Positions 23,601 to 38,600 of a stretch of 64,000 nucleotides of DNA are shown one piece after another. Under the pieces are notes generated by a model that saw only the letters and a program-made list of their open reading frames with translations, did not search any database and was not told where the DNA came from. Position 1 is the first letter of the stretch, and the number at the start of each line of letters is the position of its first letter. The stretch comes from Strigamia acuminata. Lineage: Eukaryota; Arthropoda; Chilopoda; Geophilomorpha; Linotaeniidae. The stretch lies in the NCBI GenBank assembly GCA_949358305.1, contig OX442318.1, positions 9,778,517 through 9,842,516 of the forward strand, given 5' to 3'. A program made the translations under genes and the position numbers.

Positions 23601-26600
23601 ACAGTAGCTAAGTAAAAATGGATGTAAATCGATGGTTTCTTTGCCTTTAAGAGGTAAATGAACGATTTAAATTCGGACAATTCTCGTTGCCGGCAAGAAC
23701 ATTGAAATGCTCTTTTGTAGATAGACAGCTAGCATGTCTACGGTAATTAGAAAAGCGCAGAGCGCTGATGTAAATTGACTTCTTTTTCCTGCACCGCTTC
23801 AATTAAAACGTCAAGGCCATTATAATCGTTTAAAAACTAAGACATTTTCAGATAGAAAAACTTCATTATGGATTATTTATTGCCGCGATTGCATCTAGCT
23901 AGATTAAAACAGGTGATAAAAAGTTGAATAATTTAATAACTGAAAGCGAGTAAAAAATTGCTTCGTTAGCAGACAAATTTCCTGACTGAAAACAAACACA
24001 GCAGGAGAATATTAGTCTGATTTTTTTTATATTAATTCTTTTTAAATTTATTACAACCCTAAACCCTAACACAGCCTTGGCACCAAGGGCAGATTGTCTG
24101 TACAGAAGATAATGTACTCAATTTCTGCTTTTTCTCGTTAAATCTTCGCTTAGCCAGTCAGTTGCATGGCATTGCATGGCATTGTTGAACGGTGTTGGCA
24201 TTGTTGAACGGTGTTGGCATTGTTGAACGGTGTTGGCATTTTTGAACGGTGTTGGCATTGTTGAACGGTGTTGGCATTGTTGAACGGTGTTGGCATTGTT
24301 GAACGGTGTTGGCATTGTTGAACGGTGTTGGCATTGTTGAACGGTGTTGGCATTGTTGAACGGTGTTGGCATTGTTGAACGGTGTTGGCATTGTTGAACG
24401 GTGTTGGCATTGTTGAACGGTGTTGGCATTGTTGAACGGTGTTGGCATTGTTGAACGGTGTTGGCATTGTTGAACGGTGTTGGCATTGTTGAACGGTGTT
24501 GGCATTGTTGAACGGTGTTGGCATTGTTGAACGGTGTTGGCATTGTTGAACGGTGTTGGCATTGTTGAACGGTGTTGGCATTGTTGAACGGTGTTGGCAT
24601 TGTTGAACGGTGTTGGCATTGTTGAACGGTGTGCATCAAATCAAATTTATTTATTTATTTTTAAAAATACATTTTACATTTTTAGGGGTGATGAGAATTC
24701 TATTTAGCCACGCATTAACAAACAAAAATGTTGATTAAAATACAGTCAATCGGAAAATGGCACGAAGATTAATTTCACCTTCTACACAAACAACATTCTT
24801 CAATTACTCTTGGAGTAATTTAGAAAAACAATTTGCAAAGCAAAAACTCATTATTCCCATTTGACTCTGGATTTTTTGTTTTCTTTTTTTTTTTTTATCT
24901 TTATCTTTTTTAATATAAAAATATCTCACAATTTTGTTTTTCAATTTACCATTGCACAGCTCCACCACAGTTCAGCGTTAAACAGAAAACACAAGCTGTA
25001 AGAAAAGGTGATGATGTTAGTCTGCATTGTGATGTGAGTGGAGATTACCCAATGGAAGTCACTTGGAGAAGAAGTAAACAAAGAATTTACCCCATGGATG
25101 ATCACAGGTAACCTTTCTATTGATCCAAACCCTCAAATCAGCTATTTTTACCACACAATTCTTCGTCTTTTCTGTTTACTTTTGCTTCTCCAAATTTATA
25201 ATTTCTTTTATTATTCCAACAAAAGTTTTTATTTCTATTTTTTTTTTTTAAATTTAACAATTCAACATTTTTATGTCAACATGTTTGTTTTTTCGGCTTT
25301 ACAAAAACTCTTGTCAGAAGTTTTACGTTAAGTCTTTAGTTGAAGTGACTTGTCTTTGTCACAAGAAGACGACGAAGAGCATTGAGTTACCTATGCTCAT
25401 GTCTTCAAGTACATATGTTTTTATCAATAGTCTTGTAAGAACATCTTCAAAAATTTATTTTCTATTTTCAAACATTTTTTAATTAAAAATATTTCTGATT
25501 TTTTTTTTCAGTCAATAAAATTTTTCTTGAAAAAAATGATTATGCTTATAGCATGGTTAAAATAGTTTTAAATGACTTAAACCATGACTAAAATAGCCTT
25601 AAATGACTAAAACCATGACTAAAATAACCTTAAATGACCTAAACCTTGACTAAAATAGTCTTAAATGACCTAAACCATGACTAAAATAGCCTTAAATGAC
25701 CTAAATCTTGACTAAAATAGTCTTAAATGACCTAAACCATGGCTAAAATAGCCTTAAATGACCTAAATCTTGAATAAAATAGTCTTAAATGACCTAAACC
25801 ATGACTAAAATAGCTTTAAATGACCTAAATCTTGAATAAAATAGTCTTAAATGACTTAAACCAAGCCTAAAATAGTCTTAAATGACTTAAACCAAGCCTA
25901 AAATAGTCTAAACCAACCTTTTATTCATGTTTTAAGTCATTCTAAATGATAAAAATTCAAACTCTTGACAATGTCAGAATCTTTCAACTAAAAATCAAAA
26001 ATTCCATTTGTCCATCCCAAATAAATTGCTAGCGATCCCTCAACCCGTTTAGGAATTCCATGCAAAGACTCCATTAGCATAATGCTGAGTTGGCACTGAA
26101 TGTGAAACCGACTGGCGATTTAGCAAAGTCAACCTTCTTTTGTCACCACATTCATTTGTCATCGAGATGATGGACACGCGAAAACCAACTCAATTCCAAA
26201 CCACCATTAGCCCTATCCATTCAAACCAATCAAGATTTTAATTAATTCTCTGATATTTAACACTCTTAAAGGTTTCGAATCAAGGAGAAAGCCATGGACT
26301 CGAGCATACTCTCCGAATTGATGATCATGCATGCAGAAAGGAAGGATGCTGTAACTTATTCCTGTCAGGCCCAAAATGCATTTGGCCAAGATGAAGCAAA
26401 CATTCAACTTCTTGTGCAAGGTCAGCCAATACATTACCAAAATTCAAAAAACTTTGATAAATAAACGCTATCTTGTGCAAATCAAATCTCATTACTATAA
26501 AATTATCATTGTTCATTGTTCATGATTCATTATGATTCAATATGAGTGTTCCTTTCAATATTACTTTAAAATTCAGTTCTAATATCACACTTTATACTAT

Positions 26601-29600
26601 TAATCTTAAAAATAACACATTAAACTTAAATCAATCAAAGAATATTAATTATTAGATTAGACGCATAGACTCAAGCATCACATGCGATATTGCAATTAAT
26701 AGCTATGCTAATTGTGTATCGCATGTTCGTATCTCAATAGGATATCGCAAACGATATATCGCAATTTTGCGATGTATTGCAGCCAAGTGCATACGATTGC
26801 CATATCATATATTCGCTTGAAAAAATAATCGCACAGGCCTAATTACCAGTGAGTAATCTAGGTCAGCTGTGGCCCCATCTACTGTGAGATTTTGGCCACC
26901 CAGAACAAGGCTTAAAGCAACCCATTAAATCTTATCCTTATCGAATAGCAAAGCTATATGGATGGTAGCGCTAATTAAAAAAGTATCATGCGACACTTGC
27001 CCATCCATCTTACAAACTCTGTCAAACTCCACTAGGTTAGGTTGAGTCCAACTGGCCACTCACAAATTACCGTATTTTACCGATTAAGAGCCGCCCTCGA
27101 ATTGTAGCCGCCCTCGAAGTGTAGTCGTCCTCAAATAGTAGCCGCGGCTGAGACACCAAGAATACCGTATTTACGCTTCGTTCGTGACGTTCAGACTTCG
27201 TTTGTTACATTAAACAAATGTAATAAGCGAAAAACCGAAATTGTAATTGCTGACAAACATGGCAGTTTTGAATAGGTATTCACTCTTCTAATCACTGAAA
27301 CTAATAATACCACTTAAAATAACTCAACACAGGTATAGTTACACATGCATTGTAATCCAAAAGACATTTCCACAACAGAACCAAATGTCTATCACCAATT
27401 ATACAATTGAGTTAATTACATTTAGCTCACTAACTGCCAACACTGTGAACCTGGACCTTTAAAGCAAGATTAAGTGGCCATCAATTATTGCAGCAAAGCC
27501 AACAAATCGACACAAAACCCCTTTTATTTCCACCATTTTAAATTTGAAAAATAAAATTTAAATAGGCAAACATTCACCTTGGCAAGAAAGGTAATAAAAA
27601 TCTCAAACTCTTGCATTTGCATGATGCAATAATGCAATAAGTAATCTATTTGGGTGCATATTAAGTATGAAATTGATGCAATACGAGTGTGAAAGCCTTA
27701 AATGAAAATATCGATTAAGAGTCACCTTAATTCTCCCATCCCTTCCTCAACGATCCATTCAAATTTCACATTTCAAACTCACACACTCCTATGCCACCCA
27801 TTGGTATGCACAGAATGAGTGGAGCTCATCAAAACTGGTTACTTTGCCAGCAATTTCCCTCCATTTATTGGTTAATGCGGTTGGCCGCACTACCATTAAA
27901 TTGTCATTGGAATAACAAGATCCTCACACCCAAAAGCCTCATCATATTGAAAGCGTCTGTCAATTGCATTCCACAAACACTTTTCATTTTCAATATTATT
28001 AAAAATAGATCCCGTTACACCCTTTACTTTATATTCGCCCAAACTCGAGCAAATCAATTCCCTTTCAACTCTGCCAAACAAAATCCTTCCAAAAGTTCAA
28101 CTACAAACCAATGCCAAAAATTAGTCATTCTGGGGCTGTATTTCCAAATGTCATTTTAGAATAAATGACATCAAACTGACCCACATGCTTCAAAAATACA
28201 TTGAAATTATATTGCAGGGTCTTTTCAAATGCATTGGGTTTCGCAAGAATTGCATTTTCGAAAATGATTTATGGAATATCTTCCCGATACTATTAGTTGT
28301 CAAATGTCAATGCATTTTCAAAATGCATTATTTAATGTACAAATAATATATTAAATTCTGCAAAATGCTGTACATTTTGGAATGCTTTAACTGAAAAGCA
28401 ATACAGTCAAGCCTCGTTATAACGAATCACAAGGGACCCGGTGTAGTTACTTCTTGAAGTGAGAGACGCGGAGCACATCTTAAGGCTCGTTTACATTGTC
28501 GCAAAATTTAGCACGCAAAATGGTCGCGCCCAAAATTTCGCACGAAAAAATTCGCTTCTCATGTTCTCAATGAAGCAAAGAGTGAAGTCTCGTTTCAGAC
28601 GAGATTGTGCGAGATAACAACAAAGCACCGGGTAGCAGCTATGATTGTTATTATGGCAGGTGGATATTTGTTGTCAAAATCCAAATCCAAATCCAAAAAA
28701 AAGGTTAGACATTTATTTTCTTCCACTAATTGAACAAGAGAGAATTCCGTCTCACATGTCCAACATGGTGCTGCCATTTTGAATAAATTGTGAAGTTGGT
28801 GACGTCATAGCTATCTGGTCTGTCATTGGCCAACGCATGCAAACAATCCACGCAAGCGAAAAAGTAAACTTCAAGTCAACTCTGAAATTTCGCGTGCGAA
28901 GGGTTGCCACGCAAACTTTCACGAGTGAAATTGTTGCGTTCGCATCAATTCGAACGCGATTTTGCGACAATGTAAACGAGCCTTTACTCTATGGGTGGCT
29001 TTATTCGAACTGGGGGTTAAAACTGTACATGGGGTGGACATGGTTACATGACACTACATAAGTAGACTAAATAATCATTGGCGCCACTTATGTGGCAACA
29101 CACTACAGAATACCACATTGCCATACCGTAATGTATACACAACATTCCAACTGGCCGATTGCAAGGTTTGGACTGCAATTCAAAAATACAAGAAAACTAA
29201 TTGATCCATCTGCTTTTAGTTGCAGTGGGCATGCGCATAACATTTAGACAACATAAACAAGTTTTTTGTTGAAACGGCTGGCTCAAATGTGCATCCATAC
29301 TAAATGCTAGTGGAGGGGGAAAAAACACATCAAAAATAATCTTTGCTTATCTTTAAAGTCTGAGTGTAATTAGATTTCAAATTTTCTGTTTTGAAAAAAA
29401 TATAAATCAATAAAAAAAATAAAAAATAAAAAAATCACAGAGTTTTAAGCAGCAAATTCAGTTAAGAAGTGCCTTGATGCAATTTAGTGTGCATAAAAAT
29501 TTCACAAAGTCAATTAAAAAATAATAAAACAAAACTATGCAAATAAAATTTTAAAATAATAGTAATAATAATAAATTAATTTCCTTACCACTAATTCCTC

Positions 29601-32600
29601 AGAACCACCTGGACCTCCATCAGACTTGAAAATCCTCAGTCAAAGCAGTCGTGTCATCAAGTTAGGATGGACGCCAGGATTCGATGGCCACAGCACAATT
29701 GCCTCGTACCATGTGCAGTTTAAATTAGCTGGAGGTAAGCAAAAGAACCATTTGTAAGCATTCGCATACCATACATATTTTTATTTTAGATAGTTGCAAA
29801 AATGCAATTTGAGATGCACTTTTAGACGCAAAAATGCATTTTTAGATGCAAAAATTCATTTTTTTGATGCAAAAATTCATTTTTTTGATGCAAAAATTCA
29901 TTTTTTTGGTGCAAAAATTCATTTTTTTGATGCAAAAATTTTCAAGACGGAAAAATTCATTTTTAAACGCAAAAATGCACTTTTAAACGCAAAAATTCAC
30001 TCTTAGATGCAAAAATGCATTTTTAAACGCAAAAAAGCTTTTTGTAAGCCCAAAATAAGATTTTTTTTTTACATGCAAAATAGATCGCTTAAGACGAAAG
30101 AGAGTGCAAAAATAGGATTACTAGAAATTTATTTTACTTTTCCGCCCCAGAAACTCAATGTAGCAACAAACTAATCTAAATTCCCCATTTGCTCCAACAA
30201 AGTAAAGAACTTTAAACCATAAGTCACAGCTTGAAAAATATAGTGCGATCACTCACTCGCAGAACATACCACCACAGGCTGATGAGAATTAGCTTAGTCA
30301 GTTAGGACTTTCCTTAAAGTGTTGTCAAAGATTATTGCTCATTGATGTCTTGAAGAGGATCTTTATCGATTTATCTGTGCAAACAGTTTAGCCCAACATC
30401 CTTCGCTATCTTAGATTTCAGCTGAGCTATAATCCACAGTTCTTCGCCCGTTATTTTGATGCCAAAATCAAACTGAAAAATCCCAGTCTGCGCACAAATA
30501 AACGCAACTAATACATGATTTTTATAAATAACAAACACTCCCATATTTCTTCGAATAAAAGCCGCGGCCGTTATTCAAATCACCGATTTTTTTGCAAAAA
30601 TGTGGAAATTAAATAATAATATTCCTTATATCGTTTTATATCGCTTGTTTAGTTTAAATGCATTATCGAATAATATCGCCTCATTGTTTTAATATCGAAT
30701 AACAAACTCTGTACTTTATACTTGTACTTTGACCAACCCTTCCCTAATATTATTCAGCAGAATAAAACTCAGTAGTTGCTCAATCTTCAATCAACTCGGT
30801 TCTCACAAAAAATAGGCAATTTTTGTAGACCCTTAATCGGGGCCGGCGCCAAATCCGTGAATCGCCGATGACTGCCCGGCGCCTTTACGAACCCGGGCGT
30901 TTAAACGAAGCAATATGGTATACACTTGTGTTTCTACGAGCAAAAAATGGGATTTAGTGTTTGAATTTGGCACCAAGATGCCGACTCAGTTTACAGTGTC
31001 CAAATACACGAGAGCATAATTTAAGATTTGCTCTAGTAAGTATTAAATTTATTACTGGCTTCCAAGACTGCTTGAAGATTTGTGGACATTTGGATATTTG
31101 ACTACATCATCCAGGGAATAACAGCTAAGGTGCAGCGCTTCTCTGGAGAATGATTTATGTGGTTTACAGTTTTGCCACCAGTCTGCAAACAAAAAAAGAC
31201 ATGATATATACACTGGAGTTAGGAATGATAGGATGGAGTCAACCATTTTCTTTGTGGAAAATAGTTGTTGTTATTGTGATTTCAACATGCAGCTTCCTCG
31301 GTTCAATTAATTCGTGTTTGTTATATCAGTTGCGGTATGCATTTGCTCTTTATTTGCCCTCTGAAATTGTATATGACGACCACTGATGTCAATAGAAAGT
31401 GGTAATGGCAGTGGTGTTACAACTAGCCAATAAGCCCTTTAAATTCTATTCATCGTACTTCTTCGATTCTAAGACGCACTTTTTTTAAAAGGCTTTTATT
31501 TAACTTGACATGAATGTTTGTTTGTGTGTTTCAACTTCCGGCGATAGTAGCACACTCTGGCGACTATTTGAAACACCAATATAAAAGCCTTTTTCAAAAA
31601 ACTTAGTTTTTTATATTTACTTGTTACCAATAAACATTTCTTAAATGGGAGTACAATCTTACAATCAAAGCGTCTTATAATGTAAGACAACTTTTTAGGT
31701 GATCCGTAATACGCGCGACACTCTTTGGTGCGACAAATTGATCGCTCTAATTCATACAGTGTAAGCTCCGTAGACCGGACATAGGACGGGTCCAAGAAAG
31801 TTGTCCGGACTAAAAGGCTGTCCGGATGAGAGGGGGGATTTAGTATTGCTGGGTATAGGTTGGGACCAAATCAGGACCTCCAAACTGTCCGGTCCACACA
31901 GCTGTCCGGACGGTGCTATGTCCGGTTTACAGAGCTTACACTGTAGTTACGATTTCTTTGACGAGTTTTTTATATATTTTGAATTATTTTTGATAAATTT
32001 TGACAAAATTTAGAGAAATTGGGTAAACCGTTGATAAATTCCAACAAATTTAAGAAATTTTTTTTCCTTGAACACCAACACTTTTTATGTATCCATAAAT
32101 TTGGCACAAACACTGCCACACTTTCATAACCTGAAATTTAAAATCCAAATTCTTAGAATCAGGTGTGCAATAAGTGATCCTTCATACAGGTGGTCGCCAT
32201 CACGGTTTAGCTATTATTTACATGCAAATACCTTGCAAACGATAGATATACGAATGCAAATCTACAGTTACAAGCGATCCCCCAGTAAAATTTTGAATTC
32301 CCAATTTCCAAACCATATAATTCAAAAAAATGAAAGAAAGAAAAATGCATTAGAAAATGTCCAACCCATTTTCCCTCTATTGTATTAAGCGAGAAACTAC
32401 CGGCTGTTTACCCAGTGAGGTGCAATAATAAAGCGACGAAAGGATCCCTGTACAATGACTCATAATTAGAGAGAACCTTCAGCGTAGTCAGCCGAGCACA
32501 AGATTGGGTGATGCAGTTTAAAATCTTTACTTCTCAAACCTCATTTCAAGCAGGTGTTGTTCTTTCGACATCCCGACAGCAGAACAAACAATCATTTCAA

Positions 32601-35600
32601 CCTTAAAACAAAACAAAAAAAATCATTCAAAACATAATATTGATCGAAATTAAACGAAATTAAACAAAACAGGATTTTCACAGCCTTAGGAAATCTCAGA
32701 TTACCCAATACGGTTGAAAAAAAGCCGTATTCCTTCGATTAAGAGCCAACCTCGAATAAGAGCCGCGGCTGAGGGAGCAAAAATAGGTATCCTCGTAAAA
32801 ATATGGGATTTTTTTGTATTTAACGTAACGAACGCAAAATAACCAGGCAGAAGTTTGTGCCTAAAACATGTCTCCTTCACTCCTCTAACAGAAGTGAAGA
32901 TCTTTTATTGTTTCGTTACCTGATCAGCCATTGCTTGGGAAAATATAAAAGCTGCATGATGCTGTATGCATTGTATTGTTGCCAATATAATGCACTTCCT
33001 AACTGTGCTCAAACCCGCACAATTCCTTGTGGTGCAAATACAACACAGGCTCTTATTCAAAGGAATACGATACAGTAGGCGCGTTCAATTTCAAAATGTG
33101 AAAAACCGATTATAAAAACTTGATTATAAAATCGGTTTTTAACTTTGAACGAGTTAAAAACCGATTCTATAATCAAGTTTTTGATTATCTTGAGCATGCG
33201 CAGTTACGACTTAAGTGTTCTGGAATCAGGATCTCTTGACCCCAGAACTAGTTCTGAACAGAAAATGCGGCAGGTGTTTTGAATTATTATTTGTTTATTT
33301 AAGACCTGGAAATCGGCTAAACACCCACCGCATTTGCGCGATCGAATCGACCAAACACCCGCCGCATTTGCGTGATCTAAGGTGGCCAAACACCGCCGAT
33401 CTATTCGACTACAAAATGGCTACCTGAAAAACGAGCTGAAATCGAGTCAAAATCCAAAGAATCCACCCCACACGTGGATTATGAGAATCGGTTTTTAGAA
33501 AATCCGATTCTCAAAAATATGACGCGTTTTACGTCATTTCCGCCAGGGAGAATCGAGATAATCAGGAGAATCGGATTATGAGTTTGAAATTGAACGCACC
33601 TATTGTATTTTGAAATGCATAGAAATTTCATGAAAACAAATTTTGTAATACATTATTGCCTTATTCCCAATATTATTATTTGTCAAATATGAATGCATTT
33701 ACAAAATGAATTTTTTCCGTTGTATTACGAAATGGGTTATTTACTCTACGAATAATACACTTAATTCTGCAAAATGCTATACATTTTGGAATGCATTAAG
33801 CAAAAAGCAATATATTGTCAAATATACTTTTGAACCATATGGGACCGTACCATAGCAAAAAAAAAAAAAAAAAAATAACAAGAAAACATTTCCTCCTATT
33901 CAAAAAATACAAGCAATTCCTATTCGGAAGTTGCGCTTCCTTTTGCACATCCACAAACTTATTACGTCCAGTAATACTGGCAATAAAAAGATTGTAAAAC
34001 ATCCAAAATCTATTTCAACTTTTATATATATATATTTTTATACTTTCTCATTTATATTACCGCATTCTGCTCATTTCAATTTCTCCCCAATTTCTATTTC
34101 TGCTGATCCTTGCCATTCATCGCAAATCCCTCGGCTTGATTTCTGCTTCTAGCTTATGTTAGCGTGTAATTTCGCACCTATAAATTTTACCTTATACTAG
34201 ACTTTTCTTCTCGCGTACACTTTGTGCAAACATCATTTCTCGCTTGGCCACTGGGTAAGCCTCCTTTGGACGTTTCCAAAATGAAACAGGCACTTTCTCG
34301 CACTCGTAAAGAGCAAACGAGAGACAAAAGGCAAAAGCCGGCTGCATAATAAACTACAATAAAACCCCAATCCCTCTTTCAGCCTCTCCCTTACAAAGCG
34401 CCAGTTTATTCAAAATTCAACCAATTAACTGTTAACTAATAACAAACTAACATTATATTTTCACTTTTGCATTATTCACAAGTAAAAAATTCCTTTTTAA
34501 CTAACTTTATCGGCAAACTCTTCCCACATATTTTAGCTAGATACTTTACCGATCATACGTTCATAAAACGTTTCTACTACCGAAAAAACGTTTTTGGTAG
34601 TAGTGACAAATAAAGAACATTTAGTGTAAAATTCAGTACAAATAGTGCGAAAAAAAGTAGTGAGGAAAACAATTAAAAATAGTGCAAAATTAAGAATAAA
34701 TAGTGTGCAACTAATTTATGACGCAATGGAATGCTACAGACTGCTGACATTATTTAATAAATTCCAATCCGAATCCAATCGAGTTCATTGACAAACGGAG
34801 TTGTTAGGCACACGGATCTAGATCCGTGAACGGTGTTCAGTGTTCACACCAATCTTGGATCTAGATATAGTCACTTCCGAAAGCGAGATTTAAAAATATT
34901 TTCACAATAATTGAGACTGTACTGAAATAAAATAATTCCATATTAAAATTACCAAAAAAATACATATTTAACCGGCCGTCATTTAATCACGGTTGATCAC
35001 GGTCAGCCTGTTAACGACACCTGGTTAGGTGTCACTGAACCCAAATCCAAGCCGAGCCAAGAAACTCCAGCCCCAGACTGCTTATGCGCTCACCTAATTC
35101 CCAAGACAGGCTACATCTCTTTCATTATTACATCGACACCTGTATTAAGGAACCAGACGTCCAAAACCAAACCTCTTTCCAACACATAATTGAATCACCT
35201 GTCAAAACCATCACAATTTAGCAAACTGTTTGTGCCTATTTTATTATGTGTTTACTTTATTCTTAACCTATCACTTTTAAAACCCTCGTAGACTTTTATT
35301 GTTTTCGGAATTGAATCAGTCCACCATAAACAACAGAAAATCAATAGAAAAACATTAAACAAAAAACAAATTAAGAAAGAAAAATTGAATTCATTGTTCA
35401 TACAATATATTACAATAAATCCTGAATGATTGATGATTCTTGCCTTCCCTTGAGATGTCATCTGTCATGATTATATGGACCTCCATGGCATAGCCAAAGC
35501 CTTGGGCTCCCATTTTCATTTTTCCCTCCATTTTTTTCTCCCACCTACGCGTCAACATGTCCGATATCCCCGAGAAAGCATGCACCACCTCGTTCAGCAT

Positions 35601-38600
35601 CGTGTTGCAATCAGCACACAACAAAAAGCCCCAAACCGCAAGCTCCGGCTCCGGCTCCGACCGGCCTACACAACGGCGGTGCGCGTACACCTGCAGTAAT
35701 GTAAAACCACTGTAACCAAGGGAAGTTTTTTTTGTCCACGGCTGTACACATCTATCGAGCATTCTTCGTCCCAACACCCAAAGGAATCGACTCGATGCTT
35801 AGATATGGAATTTTCAACAGATAACGATGCACAATTCCACCGCTGAATTTTGGAACTAGTCCAAATTCACCTGCGATTCCCAATATAAATTCTAATTAGT
35901 TATGCCTCATCTTCTAACCCTGTTTAAGACATCTCCCTCAAGTCCCATCGTCCATCACAACGATTGTTGTTCAACAAGAGTTGCTTTCGAGAGCCATCCA
36001 CCCTAGTTAGTCCAATCAGCATTCGTTTGGTCAGGCTATCCTACTCTGGCTAGAAGTTCTCGCTTTGCAGTGCGTGCTTGACCCTTTTGAGATGTTAAAT
36101 GACCTCTAGATGAATCAAAAGTTGCATCCAATTCTGAATTTGGAACTTTTCTTCCAACGGCTTTGTGCTGCCACAATCTTGCACGAGTCTTTTGAGTTGC
36201 TCGATCGAGTTTCGATGTTCGCTCCAAAACTTGGAGTTTTTGGGGATTGACGCTATTTTAACGCAATCCTGCAAATTGTTATTCACAATAGGCGCGTTCA
36301 ATCTTAAATGGATTTCTTTGATTCCGCTGATTTTGCTCATTTCCTTCATTTCGGGAGACCGGAAGTGACGATTTTTACGTCATGAAAACGAAATCGGATT
36401 TCAGAAAATCTGATTTTGCGAAAGCAACATGTAGGGTTGCTTACTGTATATTTGTAAATAGCGCTATTAGAAAAAAAATATTTTGATCCGCGCGGTATTA
36501 GAGGCCCGCGGACTATTTAAACCCAGCATCGGCTGACTGGGTTTTTTGAACGTATCAGCAACGAAAAACACCTAAAAGTGTGATAATTGAGACGTTTTCC
36601 ATACGTTTCGGTAAGTTTCTGTTGAAACATATGCAAAAAGTGTCATTTGTCATCCTTTTTTGGCACATTTCGGGCCTCCAATTGTGTACCCGCGCGCAAT
36701 TCGAGGTCCGCGGGCTATTAGAGGCCCGCGTAGTAATCGATAATATACGGTACTTTGATTTCAAGTTGATTTCAGCCATCTCGAATCACACGTTATTTTT
36801 GTTTGCATCTAACAATTGACATGACTTCCAAACAAAAAGCAAGCGATTGTAATCGGTTATAGTCATTTTAGCGATGCTCATTTTAGCGATTTTTACCAAA
36901 AAAGTCCCATTTTAGCGAACATGTCATTTTAGCGACACAAAAACCTAGGTTTTAGCGACAATTTGGCTCAAAAAAGTGGTTTTTATCAAAAAACCAGTAA
37001 GGTCAGGTTCGCGGGGGGTCAAGGGGGGGCGCAGCCCCCCCTTATTAGCCCTTCTTAGGGATTAAACCTAGGTTTTTGTGTCGCTAAAATGACATGTTTG
37101 CTAAAATGGTGTGTCGCAAAAATGAAATCGCTAAAATGAAATTGCTAAAATGATGTACATTCATTGTAATATGACTAGCCTTTAAGCATAGTTCACACGC
37201 ATGCTTTAGCGCACCAATGCTGCATGTGAACTAAGTTGCTTCACCAACGCGCATTGGCCGAAGCACCTTGTGATTTCGAGCGATTTCGTGCGTTATAACG
37301 CGTTTAAGCATTGAAGCTGATGCAACGACGCATGCATGTGAACTAGCCTTTAGAATCGAAGAAATAGGATATTTCTCCCTAACAACAAAGTGTTACTGAT
37401 CTACTGTTACTTCTTTCCGCTTGCGTGAACACAATGTTGGACCTACCGTTGGGGCTGCACGAATCCCAGTCGACAAAGCCCTTGTGTCCAAGATTTACCC
37501 GGAAAACTAAAAAACAAAAAAAATTTTCAACAACTTCCAACCTCAAAGGCCATGTTTTATACCTGTCACGTTTTATTTTTTATTCCAATAGAATCATGGA
37601 CAACAGACGCACAAACAGCAACTTTAGGCGATGACAACACGGGCAGCATCGCTAATCTTCTCCCAGGCTTGACGTACCATTTCCGCGTCATGGCAGAAAA
37701 CAACTTAGGCCGAAGCGAGCCTACCGAGATCGTCGAAGCAATAACGCCCGAAGAAGGTAAACAAACTTAAATTTTCCATCAGTCTAATGTTAATACATCT
37801 GGGAAAAAAAATAAAAAACAAACTTTTAATACAAAAAATAAAAAAATATATAATTTAATAAAATTTTATATGAAAAATGAAAACAAAACTATCCGATAAA
37901 CACCTCACAGAAACACTTAAGTTATGCGCGAAATTCCTTCCCAAATTGCCAAACCCAGATGAGCGATGTTGATTCAGTGGGCAATGCACGTGCAAGTTGC
38001 AATCTAGAAAGACATAGACCTCCCCCAAGTCAAATTATCGTTTGCGGCTACCTTTGTAGCTCGACGTGCAAAGCATTCCTACGTCGACTGTACCACATTT
38101 CATAAGAAAATAAGATTTCGGATAATGGCATCTGCCCTCGATGACCTCCATCTGGACAGGACCCAATGGGGAAAGATTGCTTAAAAATCTTCGCAAAAGC
38201 TTTGCATACATTTATGTCTCGGTGGTTCAGTTGTATTTGGCATTTTGTCTCCAGGTGACACTTGTTTCATCCGTATTCCCGACACGGGTAGCGACACAAG
38301 TTATAGTTTCCTATTACTTAATAAAATCACGTTTGGTCTGCTTTATTTCACTCTGTTGGTGATAAAGTTACAAAAAATAATCTAAGTTAAACTAGGCTTA
38401 ACTCTAAAGAAAGAAAAATATTCTAAGTGTGCTTTTGCGAGCAAAAAATAACATGTAGTGTTTGAAATTGGCATTAAGAAACTGGGTGCAGACTGTCGTT
38501 ACCACGACCGGTAATTACAACTTCCATTAATTGTGGTTAAATCCATTTCCGGCAAAATCTGCAAAGAAAACAGTTAAAAACGCCAAGCTTAGACCATTTC

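Larger units (their letters stand above)
20952..24959 (+). other. Intron between Ig8 and Ig9 (4.0 kb)
   Basis: Minisatellites at 21172-21525 and 24178-24631 and an intact old element at 22429-22982. 23000-24160 shows nothing recognisable. No coding sequence. Confidence 0.85.
26421..29602 (+). other. Intron between Ig9 and FN3-1 (3.2 kb)
   Basis: Contains a repeat with GCGATAT-type motifs at 26650-26830, a CGATTAAGAGCCGCC repeat at 27069-27260, an AATGCATT-family element at 28190-28400 and a TTA-flanked element at 28483-28983. The remainder is anonymous AT-rich DNA. Confidence 0.8.
29735..37591 (+). other. Intron inside FN3-1 (7.9 kb, the largest)
   Basis: Holds a minisatellite (29796-30065), GCC-type repeat pieces (30535-30920, 32728-32830, 36438-36750), pogo-like element 31757-31943, MITE 33078-33600, AATGCATT copy 33602-33812, a near-palindrome 34575-34604, a partial GGCGCGTTCAA element at 36290-36420, the modular element 36864-37157 and MITE 37185-37349. 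34700-36280 has nothing recognised. No exon between. Confidence 0.8.

Noticed and set aside
24118-24639. 19-base array as a CRISPR array
   Set aside because: There are no spacers; units abut directly, and the genome is animal. It is a minisatellite.
25038-25331. 97-codon frame over the first Ig9 exon
   Set aside because: It is another frame of the exon. The homologous frame is the one that reads APPQFSVKQ.
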